64,000 nucleotides of DNA. Source: Agaribacillus aureus. Lineage in GTDB: Bacteria > Bacteroidota > Bacteroidia > Cytophagales > Cyclobacteriaceae. The DNA lies in the NCBI GenBank assembly GCA_030442055.1, contig JAUJEB010000003.1, forward strand, positions 1 through 64,000, in the 5' to 3' direction. The notes beneath the pieces are model-generated. The model worked only from the letters and a program-made list of their open reading frames with translations, searched no databases and was not told where the DNA came from. Shown one piece after another: positions 53,702 to 62,395 of the stretch. The position numbers were made by a program, and so were the translations under genes. Numbering within the stretch: position 1 is the stretch's first letter; every line of letters begins with the position of its first letter.

Positions 53702-54349
53702 ATGAGAACAGGCATCATATTTTTTATGTTAGTAAATACCTTTTATGGATACGGGCAGGACTTTCTGGTACTGGAGGCGGAACGGGCTTTCAGGCAAAAT
53801 GGCAAAAAGATCAAGAAAGGAGAGCTTCTTTATAAAAAAGAAATTGTCACCATCAGGAAAAACGGCAAAATGATACTGGACGTGGAGTCGACCATTGACC
53901 TGGCCCTATCGCCGGGAGTACATAATATTGATTCCCTAAACACTTTGAATACCATCAGGTACAAAAATCATGACAGCCTGGTGCATGTATTGGAACAAAG
54001 AGGCTTGTTACCCTGCAAATTTCGATATAAGGTATGGGTGGTGCCTGGCACTGACCGCCCCTACGAGGCCGATCGCATATCGGTGCTCAACGGAAAGTTA
54101 ATAAAGGTGGACCGTGATGCTATTGACCCCGTGCTAATTGAGTGGAATAACCCGGACAAAAAGTATCGGGGCCCCTATTTGGTGATCGTGCGTGACGCTT
54201 TCAGCAAAGGGTTTGTAGACATTCTTGAGACCCATGATAATTCGATCTCCGTATATCCTCAAAATTATGATCATCAGTATATGTTTTACTATATACAAGC
54301 CAAAGATTGCCGCGCCAGCAGGCTGCACAATATTGAAGTAAAGCGATAA
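53702..54349 (+). CDS. Secreted hypothetical protein
   Basis: About 215 residues from the ATG at 53702 (MRTGIIFFMLVNTFYGYGQ), which gives a clean signal peptide; a TTG 11 codons upstream is less likely. The mature N-terminal part (FRQNGKKIKKGELLYKKEIV; TIRKNGKMILDVESTIDLAL) looks like a small beta domain with a VESTIDLALSPG motif found in Bacteroidota secreted proteins with FecR-like folds. The middle (DRPYEADRISVLNGKLIKVD) and end (YIQAKDCRASRLHNIEVKR) are unfamiliar. No family assigned. It is divergent from the isomerase-like gene and followed by a kinase gene 128 bp on. Confidence 0.6.
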   Translation: MRTGIIFFMLVNTFYGYGQDFLVLEAERAFRQNGKKIKKGELLYKKEIVTIRKNGKMILDVESTIDLALSPGVHNIDSLNTLNTIRYKNHDSLVHVLEQRGLLPCKFRYKVWVVPGTDRPYEADRISVLNGKLIKVDRDAIDPVLIEWNNPDKKYRGPYLVIVRDAFSKGFVDILETHDNSISVYPQNYDHQYMFYYIQAKDCRASRLHNIEVKR

Positions 54350-54477
54350 TTTCATTACTGCGGCGCCAATCTTCAAGGCAAAGGCAATAGTTTCAATAAT
54401 TGCTTTGCGATCTGCCAATCATCAATTGGAAGTTTGGCAGTAATCGAATAAATTTGACCTCATTTTGCCCGGCCACC

Positions 54478-55497
54478 ATGACAACTTTTCCAGTTACAGA
54501 CTCTACCCTTTCAGCCAGCCATCTGGCATCTTTTATTCGTGAAACCTATGGCCTGGCAGAAAAAACTACCTGCAAGGTATTCAGAACCGGAATTAATCAT
54601 ACGTACATGGTTTCGGGGAATCATCTAAAGTACGTATGGCGAGTATATAGCTACAACTGGCGTTCTGAAACTGAAATCCTGGAAGAGTTGCGACTTTTAA
54701 ATATTTTGAAAGAAAACGACATACCTGTTTCCTATCCAATCATGGATAAAAATCAAAATTATATACAAACGCTGCATGCGCCTGAGGGGAAAAGATATGC
54801 GGTGCTTTTCTCCTTTGCCGAGGGTGAGAAGATCCGGGATTTAAGTAAGGAAACATGTCAGATAATCGGATCTGTGATGGCCCGGATTCATAAAGTGACA
54901 GTGCACAAGACCCTGGACAGAATAAAATACAATCCTGAGACATTGACCTTGTTACCGTACCAATATGCCTGCCGGCATTATGCCGAAGGCATGGAAGAAA
55001 TGCAATTTGTCAAGGCCGCAGGCAAGGCCATAACCCAGCTGTTTGAGCGGGCCAACGTCCGCCAGATCCGGCCGGGCATAGTCCATATGGACATGTGGTA
55101 CGACAATATGAACATTAAGAACGAGTCGTTGGTAACCCTGTTTGACTTCGACTTTTGCGGAAATGGCTGGTTGATACTTGATATCGCCTATTTTAATCTT
55201 CAATTATTCAATACCACACCAGACAAGGCAATATATGAAGAGAAAATGGAAAATTTTATGCAGGGATATGAGGCCATAACGCCCATCACCCCGGATGAAA
55301 AAAAAATCCTCCCTTACGCAGGTATGGCCAGCTGGATATTTTACCTGGGGGTTCAGGCACAAAGATTTGACAACTGGTCGAACATATTCTTTACCAATAA
55401 TTACCTGAAGCATTATATCGGATTGGTTAAAAGATGGATGGAACATCACGGTATAACAATTGATACACTTCAAAATGAGGTGGCAAACCAATCATAA
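54478..55497 (+). CDS. Aminoglycoside phosphotransferase (APH)-family kinase
   Basis: About 339 residues; the ATG at 54478 (MTTFPVTDSTLSASHLASFI) is chosen over upstream non-ATG starts. Kinase features: FRTGINHTYMV (nucleotide loop), WRVYSYNWRSE, LLNILKENDIPVSYPI, the hinge YAVLFSFAEGEKI, the catalytic loop VHMDMWYDNM (H203, D205, N210) and the metal-binding LFDFDFCG (D223/D225). The family phosphorylates small molecules such as homoserine, choline, fructosamine or aminoglycosides; this one is closest in style to the homoserine kinase II/CotH-like branch rather than to resistance enzymes. Cytoplasmic. There are no pathway genes around it, so the substrate is open. Confidence 0.85.
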   Translation: MTTFPVTDSTLSASHLASFIRETYGLAEKTTCKVFRTGINHTYMVSGNHLKYVWRVYSYNWRSETEILEELRLLNILKENDIPVSYPIMDKNQNYIQTLHAPEGKRYAVLFSFAEGEKIRDLSKETCQIIGSVMARIHKVTVHKTLDRIKYNPETLTLLPYQYACRHYAEGMEEMQFVKAAGKAITQLFERANVRQIRPGIVHMDMWYDNMNIKNESLVTLFDFDFCGNGWLILDIAYFNLQLFNTTPDKAIYEEKMENFMQGYEAITPITPDEKKILPYAGMASWIFYLGVQAQRFDNWSNIFFTNNYLKHYIGLVKRWMEHHGITIDTLQNEVANQS

Positions 55498-55517
55498 AAA
55501 CCCTGGTAACCTGATAG

Positions 55518-55826
55518 CTATAATTTCTCCATCTTTTGGATTAATATTTCATTACCAAAACACTGGTCCGGATCCTGTTGCCATTTTACCCGGACCTTTA
55601 AGGGTAATGTTTCTTTGGATAAATCGATGTTTCCGGCAGGAACCTCATCAAATCTTAACCTTTCACCATCAATATCAATAAACCACCCGCCGCAGCACAT
55701 ACACAGACTTAGGTCCTGTCCGATAACAGTTGCTTCATCGACGGGGTCTGGTACCTCGTCTTCTGAGCAGCTAATGGAGGCAAACAGAATGATAACAAAC
55801 AGTGCTGACTTGAATAGGTATTTCAT
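55518..55826 (-). CDS. Small lipoprotein with CxCC motif
   Basis: 102 residues. Lipoprotein signal LFVIILFASISC followed by an acidic SEDEVPDPVDEA linker. The core has LSLCMCCGGWFIDIDGERLR (a Cys-x-Cys-Cys-Gly-Gly cluster) and ends with LKVRVKWQQDPDQCFGNEIL. The four Cys could bind metal or form disulfides. No family recognised; similar short lipoproteins are found across Cytophagales. Convergent with the kinase gene (20-bp gap). Confidence 0.75.
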   Translation of the reverse strand: MKYLFKSALFVIILFASISCSEDEVPDPVDEATVIGQDLSLCMCCGGWFIDIDGERLRFDEVPAGNIDLSKETLPLKVRVKWQQDPDQCFGNEILIQKMEKL

Positions 55827-56017
55827 GGCTTTCTGCGATTATTCCTTTCAAGGACACCATTAATGGGGCCATGGTTGGAATGGCTTTCTGTCCCTTCCAC
55901 TAACTGTTTATTTTTTTGCTATCTAACAGTGGATATATTACCTTTCGACGACTCGCTAAAATATTAGCAAAGCCGGCAGCTAAATTCTAAATTTGAAGCT
56001 ATATTAAAATCGAGATA

Positions 56018-56455
56018 ATGAAAAACGAATATTTACGGCATACCGTGGCGACCATAAGTTATAGATTCCAGAAATCAGTCAAGGACTGCGAAGATAGTTT
56101 TGGTCATTTCAACTTGGGCAAAGGAAGCAGAAGTACCAATGAAATTATAAATCATATGTGCGAGGTCTTAACTGCCACAAGGATTTTTATCGAAAAGGAG
56201 CGCTTTGAAAAAGTGATGCTTGAAAGGTTAAGTTTAACGGAGGAAATCGAAAGGTTCAATTTGGAATTGAAAAGTATGGATAATACCCTTTCCGGCCCTG
56301 AGTTGGGAATTGATTATGCAAAAAAATTATTGCAAGGCCCTTTTTCAGATATCCTGACACATATTGGACAAATCGCCATGATGCAAAGAATTAATAATAA
56401 ACCAATTGATGCTGAGGACTTTTCTGCCGCCGACATACGGACCGGATTAAAATGA
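56018..56455 (+). CDS. DinB-like four-helix protein
   Basis: 145 residues, no signal peptide. STNEIINHMCEVLTATRIFI corresponds to the helix with the conserved His in DinB/DUF1569-type four-helix bundles (normally WxxxEILxHLxD). A second His occurs in FSDILTHIGQIAMMQRINNK, the typical third-helix HxxQI/L position. The usual N-terminal W is missing. Members include thiol-transferases and metal-dependent hydrolases; no activity can be predicted. Single gene, 190 bp after the divergent lipoprotein gene and convergent with the aldo/keto reductase. Confidence 0.7.
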   Translation: MKNEYLRHTVATISYRFQKSVKDCEDSFGHFNLGKGSRSTNEIINHMCEVLTATRIFIEKERFEKVMLERLSLTEEIERFNLELKSMDNTLSGPELGIDYAKKLLQGPFSDILTHIGQIAMMQRINNKPIDAEDFSAADIRTGLK

Positions 56456-56550
56456 AATTTGGAAATATTAAATATTGAAATCTTTGAACATAATTACTTA
56501 ATTATTAATATTTTAATAACAAATATATAATTTATCACTTTAATATTTCC

Positions 56551-57525
56551 TTATCTTTGATTCTCTTCCGACCTATCATTTGCAGGTGCTGGTGCTTGCG
56601 AAAACCCAGCGATGGTGTCCCGAAGCTCCGCAGTTATCTGAATATTCATCGATTCCAAAACAGGCTTCAGCTGACCGGCGTTTCTGGCACCGATAATAGG
56701 AGCTGTTATTGAAGGGTGACTTCCCGCCCATGCTACCGCCAGGCTGATAGCTTCATAGTTATTTTGCTGGGCAAAGTCTACAAATGCCTTTACGGATACA
56801 GCATTTTGCTCATCCTCATATCTTTTTTGATACATTTCACTGGTATCCAGCCGGGCAGGTTCCTGCGAATTTCTGCTAAGGTATTTACCGGTGAGCAGTC
56901 CTCCGGCCAACGGGCCATAAGAGAAAATTCCAAGCTGCTGGTCATTTGCCATAGGAAGAATTTCGATCTCACATTGTCTTTTCAAGAGATTATACATCGG
57001 TTGCAGGCAAGTGATGGGAGCATAATTTTTTTGTTCCGTTATAGCAATGGCCTTCATTACCTGCCAGGCGGCAAAGTTACTCAACCCTATATATAACACC
57101 TTTCCGTTTCGCACAAAGTCATTTAAGGTGGATAAACTTTCGTCAAGTGCCGTCGCCCTGTCAAAGTTGTGCAAATAATAAATATCGACATAGTCCGTTC
57201 CAAGCCTCTTCAAGCTGGCATCCAGGGCTTTAGTAAGATGAAACCTGCTGCCTCCCCTATCATTAATGCCCTCACCGGTGGGGAAATAAGCCTTGGTGGC
57301 CAGGATCACCTCCGACCTGTGTGCCTCGACCAACTTACCCAGTATTCTTTCCGATTCTCCCTCAGCATAAACATTGGCGCAATCGAAAATATTAATACCA
57401 CTATCCCTGGCAGTGGCATAAAGCCTTCCGGATTCACTGGCATCGGCCTCGGCTCCGAAAGTCATGGTTCCAAGACAAAGTGGAGAGACATGTAAACCGG
57501 TTTTTCCTAATAATTTGTAATTCAT
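56551..57525 (-). CDS. Aldo/keto reductase
   Basis: 324 residues. All four catalytic residues are visible: D48 (NIFDCANVY), Y53, K78 (VILATKAY) and H119 (DIYYLHNFD). LGKTGLHVSPLCLGTMTFG is the canonical start and PIIGARNAGQLKPVL the NADPH phosphate-binding end. It belongs to the AKR branch acting on small aldehydes, ketones and sugars (similar to YdjG/Tas types). Cytoplasmic NADPH-dependent enzyme. Single gene on the minus strand. The C-terminal tail (APAPANDRSEENQR) is low-complexity and slightly longer than usual. Confidence 0.94.
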   Translation of the reverse strand: MNYKLLGKTGLHVSPLCLGTMTFGAEADASESGRLYATARDSGINIFDCANVYAEGESERILGKLVEAHRSEVILATKAYFPTGEGINDRGGSRFHLTKALDASLKRLGTDYVDIYYLHNFDRATALDESLSTLNDFVRNGKVLYIGLSNFAAWQVMKAIAITEQKNYAPITCLQPMYNLLKRQCEIEILPMANDQQLGIFSYGPLAGGLLTGKYLSRNSQEPARLDTSEMYQKRYEDEQNAVSVKAFVDFAQQNNYEAISLAVAWAGSHPSITAPIIGARNAGQLKPVLESMNIQITAELRDTIAGFSQAPAPANDRSEENQR

Positions 57526-57752
57526 GGATCAGTTATTGTTTATTTAAGATCGTTTTTATTTAAAATTTAGCTATAGCGCAAAGCATTCATTTAACTTCCA
57601 CATAAATAGTGAATAATCTGAATTTAATCCAATTTGATAAGTAGTGTTGAAGATTTCAAAACGGTGTGATTACCGGCCGCGCACCAACTGCCAGGTGCTT
57701 ATTTGAGGAAAAGGAAACAAAAGACCAGTCCTGCGTGAGAATAAAAGAGATT

Positions 57753-58223
57753 TCACGGATCTACCGCGTAAACGGACACTTCAAAATAAGATCCTTTTCC
57801 GCCGAAACAAGGCTTTTCTCTTAATTGACCGATAAAAGTATCTCCCTGTTTGATGCCGGGAAGGTTTATTTCACCGCTATTAATTTTTTGAGGTTTGAAA
57901 CCGTACCGGAATTGTATGCTAATGGTATCTCCGGTACTGACAGGATTAACAACTCCTGCACCCTCCCCTAAAAGCTGATCCACCCGTACATCGGCGATAT
58001 TGGTGAGTGATCTCCCGCACAATGCGCTGGCTTCCTGCTGAATTTTGTGCACTGTTCCTTTAATTTTAACCGTTCCCGGATCTACTTGTTCCTGTGAAGG
58101 ATAGGCGTTGGCCATGGACTTCAATTTTTCCTGTTTTGACGGTGTCTGTGTTTGAGAATTCACAGCATTACATCCACATAAACAACTGATAATAAATATT
58201 TTAAATACAACTACTTTATTCAT
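57753..58223 (-). CDS. Hypothetical lipoprotein
   Basis: About 156 residues from the ATG at 58223 (MNKVVVFKIFIISCLCGCNA); the longer frame would run through a terminator hairpin, so it is rejected. Lipid-site Cys in SCLCGC. The mature part has two further Cys (SALCGRSL; EKPCFGGKGSYFEVSVYAVD) likely to form a disulfide, and a beta-rich fold (TVKIKGTVHKIQQ; DTISIQFRYGFKP). No family is recognised. It lies after the large propeller gene but is separated from it by a strong hairpin, so it is probably read by itself or by read-through. Confidence 0.7.
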   Translation of the reverse strand: MNKVVVFKIFIISCLCGCNAVNSQTQTPSKQEKLKSMANAYPSQEQVDPGTVKIKGTVHKIQQEASALCGRSLTNIADVRVDQLLGEGAGVVNPVSTGDTISIQFRYGFKPQKINSGEINLPGIKQGDTFIGQLREKPCFGGKGSYFEVSVYAVDP

Positions 58224-58231
58224 AACTATAA

Positions 58232-58269
58232 GAGGCTGCACCGGGGATCGATAGCCTTGGTGCAGCCTC
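58232..58269 (-). terminator. Strong hairpin after the large propeller gene
   Basis: GAGGCTGCACC and GGTGCAGCCTC form a perfect 11-bp stem with a 16-nt loop, 20 bp after the stop at 58290 on the minus strand. It is followed by TTATAG rather than a long T-run. It also marks the 5' leader of the next gene. Confidence 0.6.
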
Positions 58270-58289
58270 AAATGATGTTTTATACTATC

Positions 58290-61200
58290 TTATTGTTTTA
58301 TTAATTTGAAAGTTTGTCTGCCTTCATTAGTAACCATGTGAACAAAATAGATCCCTTTTGGATAATTTGTCGCATCCCAGGTCAGGGTACTGTTCACTGC
58401 TTTAATTTGGTCGTTTTTGTAAACCTGGGCGCCGTTTAGATCGTGTATTAGCAATTCCACAAAATCCTGTTCAACCGGCTTAAATCGGATGTTAAAGACA
58501 TTTCCGGAGGGGTTGGGCCAGATGGCATAGCCTTTCAATTTCTCGTTTAGCTCCATATCCGGAATCGCTTCCGCCAAATTGCTGAACGCACCACCAGCAG
58601 CACCGGCCTTTCCAAAAATCTGAAATACCTGATCAGTGGGAGCACCGCCAAATGCCGCCGACACGGGAGTCCAGTCCGAAAGCCCCAGGCCAAACAGATT
58701 GCTTTGGTCTATGATGGAGCCTTCATTTCCTATAACCTCTGATTGCGTGCTCCAAAACCATTGCCGGGCTCCTGGATTAAACGCCAGGTTCGCATAGACT
58801 GAGATCCAATAGTCGCCGCTACTCAATACAACCGGCGCGGTTAAAGTAAGTTCCAGGTTAGGGTCAAACGATACGGACGAAACAGTTAACGGTCCGCTAT
58901 TAAACACCTCGTTCCCAGGTGCGCCACCATCATCCTCGTAAATGACTACCACCGCGTCGTTAAATAGTGGGGAGCCGTTGGCGACACCAAATGCCAGCAC
59001 GCGGTCGACTGCCCAGGTGGTATTGGCCGGCACGGAAAAATCCGCTGCCACCTGTACAAGGGCGTTGAAATCACTAAAAAACTGGGATGGTCTGCTTCCG
59101 ACAATAGTGCCTACCTGCGCATATATGGCCGGTTGAGCCACAGTAATTGTAAACCCTTCTGCCACTTGTTCTATTCCGGAAGTTGCTGTAAACGCGATCG
59201 TAGCCTCTCCTCTCAGGTCTGAGGTGTATGAAATAGATAACTTGTTATCGTTCAGGACAGCGGTCACTAAATCCGGATTTGAGTTGGTAAATGACAAATC
59301 AATAGTTCTGCCCTGTTTATGTTCAAATAGTCCCTCGATATTAATTACAGTATCGGGCGCATTCATAGCTACCACGTAGTCGTCAAGTGTGAAAGCGTTA
59401 AACAGCTGCGGTTCAGGTCTGGGCATGACCCTGGTCTTTGTGGAAAATAAACCATTGCCATGGGTGGCGGCCGCGATGAATCCGTCCTTCCTGGTTTTCA
59501 CCATCCTGACAACGGCATTGCCAATTTCGAATCTGGAAACTCTAAACCAGTAGGTCTTTTTTCCGTTGATCCGATAGGCGAAATAGAGGCCTGTGCTGGT
59601 CCCTACATAATACCCCTCTTCTTTTCCACTTACCGCCAGCCATCGAACAGAAGGCCCGTTTCCGGAACCATCGGGATTTTCTTCCAGGTTCGTGCTGATA
59701 TCCGTCCAGGTTTCTCCCGCATCATCAGTGTGAAAGATGCTCGGGATCCCGTAATTGGAATAGACAATAAATACTTCATCGGAGTTGGAAGGGTTGACCG
59801 TCACATTGATCACATAGCCTGCGGGAAGTCCTTTGCCGGCTGTTAAATTAACACTGGGCTGACCGTCTATATTGGCATTGTCAATTCTAAACACCTCCCC
59901 GGCACTGGTTCCGTAGTACAACTTGTTAGCTTCCGGATACTTGGAAATATCCAGCGCTGAGATAACCCCTGCCCCTACTGTTGCTTCCGGGATTTGCACC
60001 CAGTTTTTGGTGGCCTGTGCATTGGAAAACAATGGGATCTCATCCAGGTTATTATTTCTGAACATAGTATTGCCGGAGGGCAAATACATGATATTGTCAT
60101 TGATCGGATCGAGGATAAATGGTGCTACGAATAAAAAACCCAGGTTTAAGGCGGGCGTTACCCTGGCAAATGACGCAAAATTTCCAGCATCATCGAAGTT
60201 GAAACGAAATATATTACCCAATTGGGAAGAAACGTAACGCGTTTTGCCGTTGTCGGCAATGGCATTAAACGAACCGTCTCCCCCAAAGTCTTCGATCCAG
60301 GGCGTCGTCGGGTTAAGGTCGGAGGTAAACCAGGTACCATTATCCTGGAAACCGGCTACCAGGCTACCATCTGATCCTTCCGGATCAAACGCTACCGCAT
60401 AAGGTTGAGTAGTAACGTAGCCGTTGTTTAGCGAAACCCAATCCACTGGTTCAAGCCCCGGGTTTTCTGCCAGTATATTGTTTGTTACCTGCACACCACC
60501 GTCATTTCCCGATAAGGCCTTATTAGGGTCCGAAGGATAAAACAGCAAAGCGTGCTGATCCGGATGATGATCCGGGTAAACACTGAAGTTATTTACCAGC
60601 GCATACCCCCCAATCCAGCTTTCCGGACCGGCAGGCGTGGTAAAACCGGTGAAAGAACGGTATAGATTGGTACCGCCTATAAATACTACTTCAGGTTGGG
60701 TCGGATGCACTTTCACGACGAGATTGTAATTACCCTGGGTATTTAAGCTGCCTGCCAATCCACCGATATTTGGCAAGTTGACACTTAGATCAACCCAGGA
60801 TGATTCGGTAGAATCAGCATTGGCTGTATATCGCCACAAATGACCTAATCCGGCAGGGTTTTGCGAAAAAGTATAGATGATATTCTCATCAGAGGGCGTA
60901 TAGGCCATCACCGTCCTGCCAAAGGCGGTGGGAAAATTGTCGGGACTTATTTTTGTCCAGGTTTCTCCGTCGACGGATGTAAAAATCCCGTTGTTGGGTG
61001 TTCCGGAGCTTTCAATGGAAGCATATAAAATGCCTTCTGGAGTAATCAAAATATCGGTCCAGTTATCAAATCCCCCGGCCAGTACTTCCCGGTATTCATT
61101 CCTGCCATTTTCAGATTTGTAAACACCGTTGAAAGTAGAGACGTACACATGCCCGGTTTTGGGATGCACGGCAATATTTGAGATCAGATCAAACGGCGCC

Positions 61201-61907
61201 GTGGAATTCACATTATTGTCGGCGGTAGACTCGAGTAATCGAAAACTACGCCCTCCGTCGACCGATCTGTAAATACCATTACCGGTGTAAAAAGCGCCCG
61301 GGGCATTCGCTGAGTTTCCGGACCGCTCCCCGGTACCGTAATACCAGATATGATGTCGACCGGGCCTGGGATCCTGGGCAATGCAGGTAATGCTGGGTGG
61401 TTGGGCATTGTCGGTTACCTCCCTCCAGCTTTCCCCTCCGTTTTGGGAGCGCCACAAGCCACCAGAAACACCGGCAGCTAAAATGACATTTTCATCTCTT
61501 AAGTCTAAGGCTAAAGCCCTGGTCCTGCCTCCTACATTAAAGGGACCGCGGCTGGTCCAGCGGTCACTTCGACGGGCACTAGATTCGCTCTTTTCTACCA
61601 GGATCCGCTTGGAGAAACGGATTTCCTTTTCCCGGATCTCCTCGGGGATCTTTCCGGTATGCGGATCTTTCAGCAATTCGAACTCATAGCTAAACCGGTC
61701 AGCGGCACGATCGCCGGGTTGCGTGGGCCGGTCCTCCAAAGGGCCGATCCTGCTATCGTAAATCTTTGACTTTTTGTATAAGCCATGCCCTTTAAATATT
61801 TGGTTTTGGCTATGAGAAGTTTTGATTTTTTGTACGTTGGCTGTGGCGGAGAGTAATAATATCAACGCCACCAAACCAACCTTGGTTGGTGTATAAAGTG
61901 ATTTCAT
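58290..61907 (-). CDS. Large secreted VPS10/BNR beta-propeller protein with T9SS sorting domain
   Basis: 1205 residues. Signal about 1-24. Two seven-bladed-type propellers (about 110-850) with sortilin/Asp-box motifs: GGLWRSQNGGESWREV, GIYRSVDGGRSFRLL, GIFTSVDGETWTKIS, FHTDDAGETWTDIS; GPFNVGGRTRALALDLRDEN is the typical start of this family. Then an Ig/cadherin-like domain (about 875-960) similar to that of the partial gene at the window start, a beta-sandwich domain, and a C-terminal T9SS domain of ~80 residues (WPNPSGNVFNIRF ... GIYFVHMVTNEGRQTFKLIK). It is exported through the T9SS to the surface. Family members are often called glycosyl hydrolases, but propellers of this kind mostly bind, so activity is uncertain. 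Confidence 0.9.
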   Translation of the reverse strand: MKSLYTPTKVGLVALILLLSATANVQKIKTSHSQNQIFKGHGLYKKSKIYDSRIGPLEDRPTQPGDRAADRFSYEFELLKDPHTGKIPEEIREKEIRFSKRILVEKSESSARRSDRWTSRGPFNVGGRTRALALDLRDENVILAAGVSGGLWRSQNGGESWREVTDNAQPPSITCIAQDPRPGRHHIWYYGTGERSGNSANAPGAFYTGNGIYRSVDGGRSFRLLESTADNNVNSTAPFDLISNIAVHPKTGHVYVSTFNGVYKSENGRNEYREVLAGGFDNWTDILITPEGILYASIESSGTPNNGIFTSVDGETWTKISPDNFPTAFGRTVMAYTPSDENIIYTFSQNPAGLGHLWRYTANADSTESSWVDLSVNLPNIGGLAGSLNTQGNYNLVVKVHPTQPEVVFIGGTNLYRSFTGFTTPAGPESWIGGYALVNNFSVYPDHHPDQHALLFYPSDPNKALSGNDGGVQVTNNILAENPGLEPVDWVSLNNGYVTTQPYAVAFDPEGSDGSLVAGFQDNGTWFTSDLNPTTPWIEDFGGDGSFNAIADNGKTRYVSSQLGNIFRFNFDDAGNFASFARVTPALNLGFLFVAPFILDPINDNIMYLPSGNTMFRNNNLDEIPLFSNAQATKNWVQIPEATVGAGVISALDISKYPEANKLYYGTSAGEVFRIDNANIDGQPSVNLTAGKGLPAGYVINVTVNPSNSDEVFIVYSNYGIPSIFHTDDAGETWTDISTNLEENPDGSGNGPSVRWLAVSGKEEGYYVGTSTGLYFAYRINGKKTYWFRVSRFEIGNAVVRMVKTRKDGFIAAATHGNGLFSTKTRVMPRPEPQLFNAFTLDDYVVAMNAPDTVINIEGLFEHKQGRTIDLSFTNSNPDLVTAVLNDNKLSISYTSDLRGEATIAFTATSGIEQVAEGFTITVAQPAIYAQVGTIVGSRPSQFFSDFNALVQVAADFSVPANTTWAVDRVLAFGVANGSPLFNDAVVVIYEDDGGAPGNEVFNSGPLTVSSVSFDPNLELTLTAPVVLSSGDYWISVYANLAFNPGARQWFWSTQSEVIGNEGSIIDQSNLFGLGLSDWTPVSAAFGGAPTDQVFQIFGKAGAAGGAFSNLAEAIPDMELNEKLKGYAIWPNPSGNVFNIRFKPVEQDFVELLIHDLNGAQVYKNDQIKAVNSTLTWDATNYPKGIYFVHMVTNEGRQTFKLIKQ

Positions 61908-62395
61908 AACGGGTTATGTTGTGTTGGTTGACTAAAAAGTATCTGATATCAATCTATGTAAATTTCAACAGTTTGTCAAATTATTTTCAGAATATATAAA
62001 GGGCGTTCTTCCTGGAATGACCTGCTTAAAATCATTGTCAAGCCACTAACTGTCTGACTATCTGACAAAAACAAAAATCTTCACAAGTCATGAAATAATA
62101 TAGCAAAATAAAATTGCCTTATCTGCTTAACCCTATCGTCCGCATTTGCGCGCAAGCCTTGCGGGGATGGCTAATGCGGATGCACTGGTTTGGCATTTGC
62201 AATGCCAGGAGCCGCTTTGAGGCAGTTGCTTTCAAAGTACTTTTCATGTAGCCTAAAAAGGCGTTGCAAACACTAAAACAGAGAATGCTGGTTTGCAACC
62301 AGCATTCTCTGTTTTATTTGAAGTAATCAAATCGCCAAAGTTGACGAAGAACTACAAAATTTCACCCCGTAAATTAATACCATGGTTTATCAGCT
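61908..62395. other. Intergenic region with palindromes
   Basis: 488 bp without a gene. It contains two short inverted repeats (TCCGCAT 62139-62145 / ATGCGGA 62174-62180; TGGCATT TGC AATGCCA 62191-62207) and the terminator at 62279. The part up to about 62040 should hold the promoter of the propeller gene (minus); no consensus was clear. Confidence 0.6.
62279..62316. terminator. Bidirectional rho-independent terminator
   Basis: CAGAGAATGCTGGTT, a TGC loop, and AACCAGCATTCTCTG make a perfect 15-bp stem, with TTTTA on both strands after the stem. It lies 80 bp after the end of the minus-strand peptidase gene, whose transcript it ends. Confidence 0.85.
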
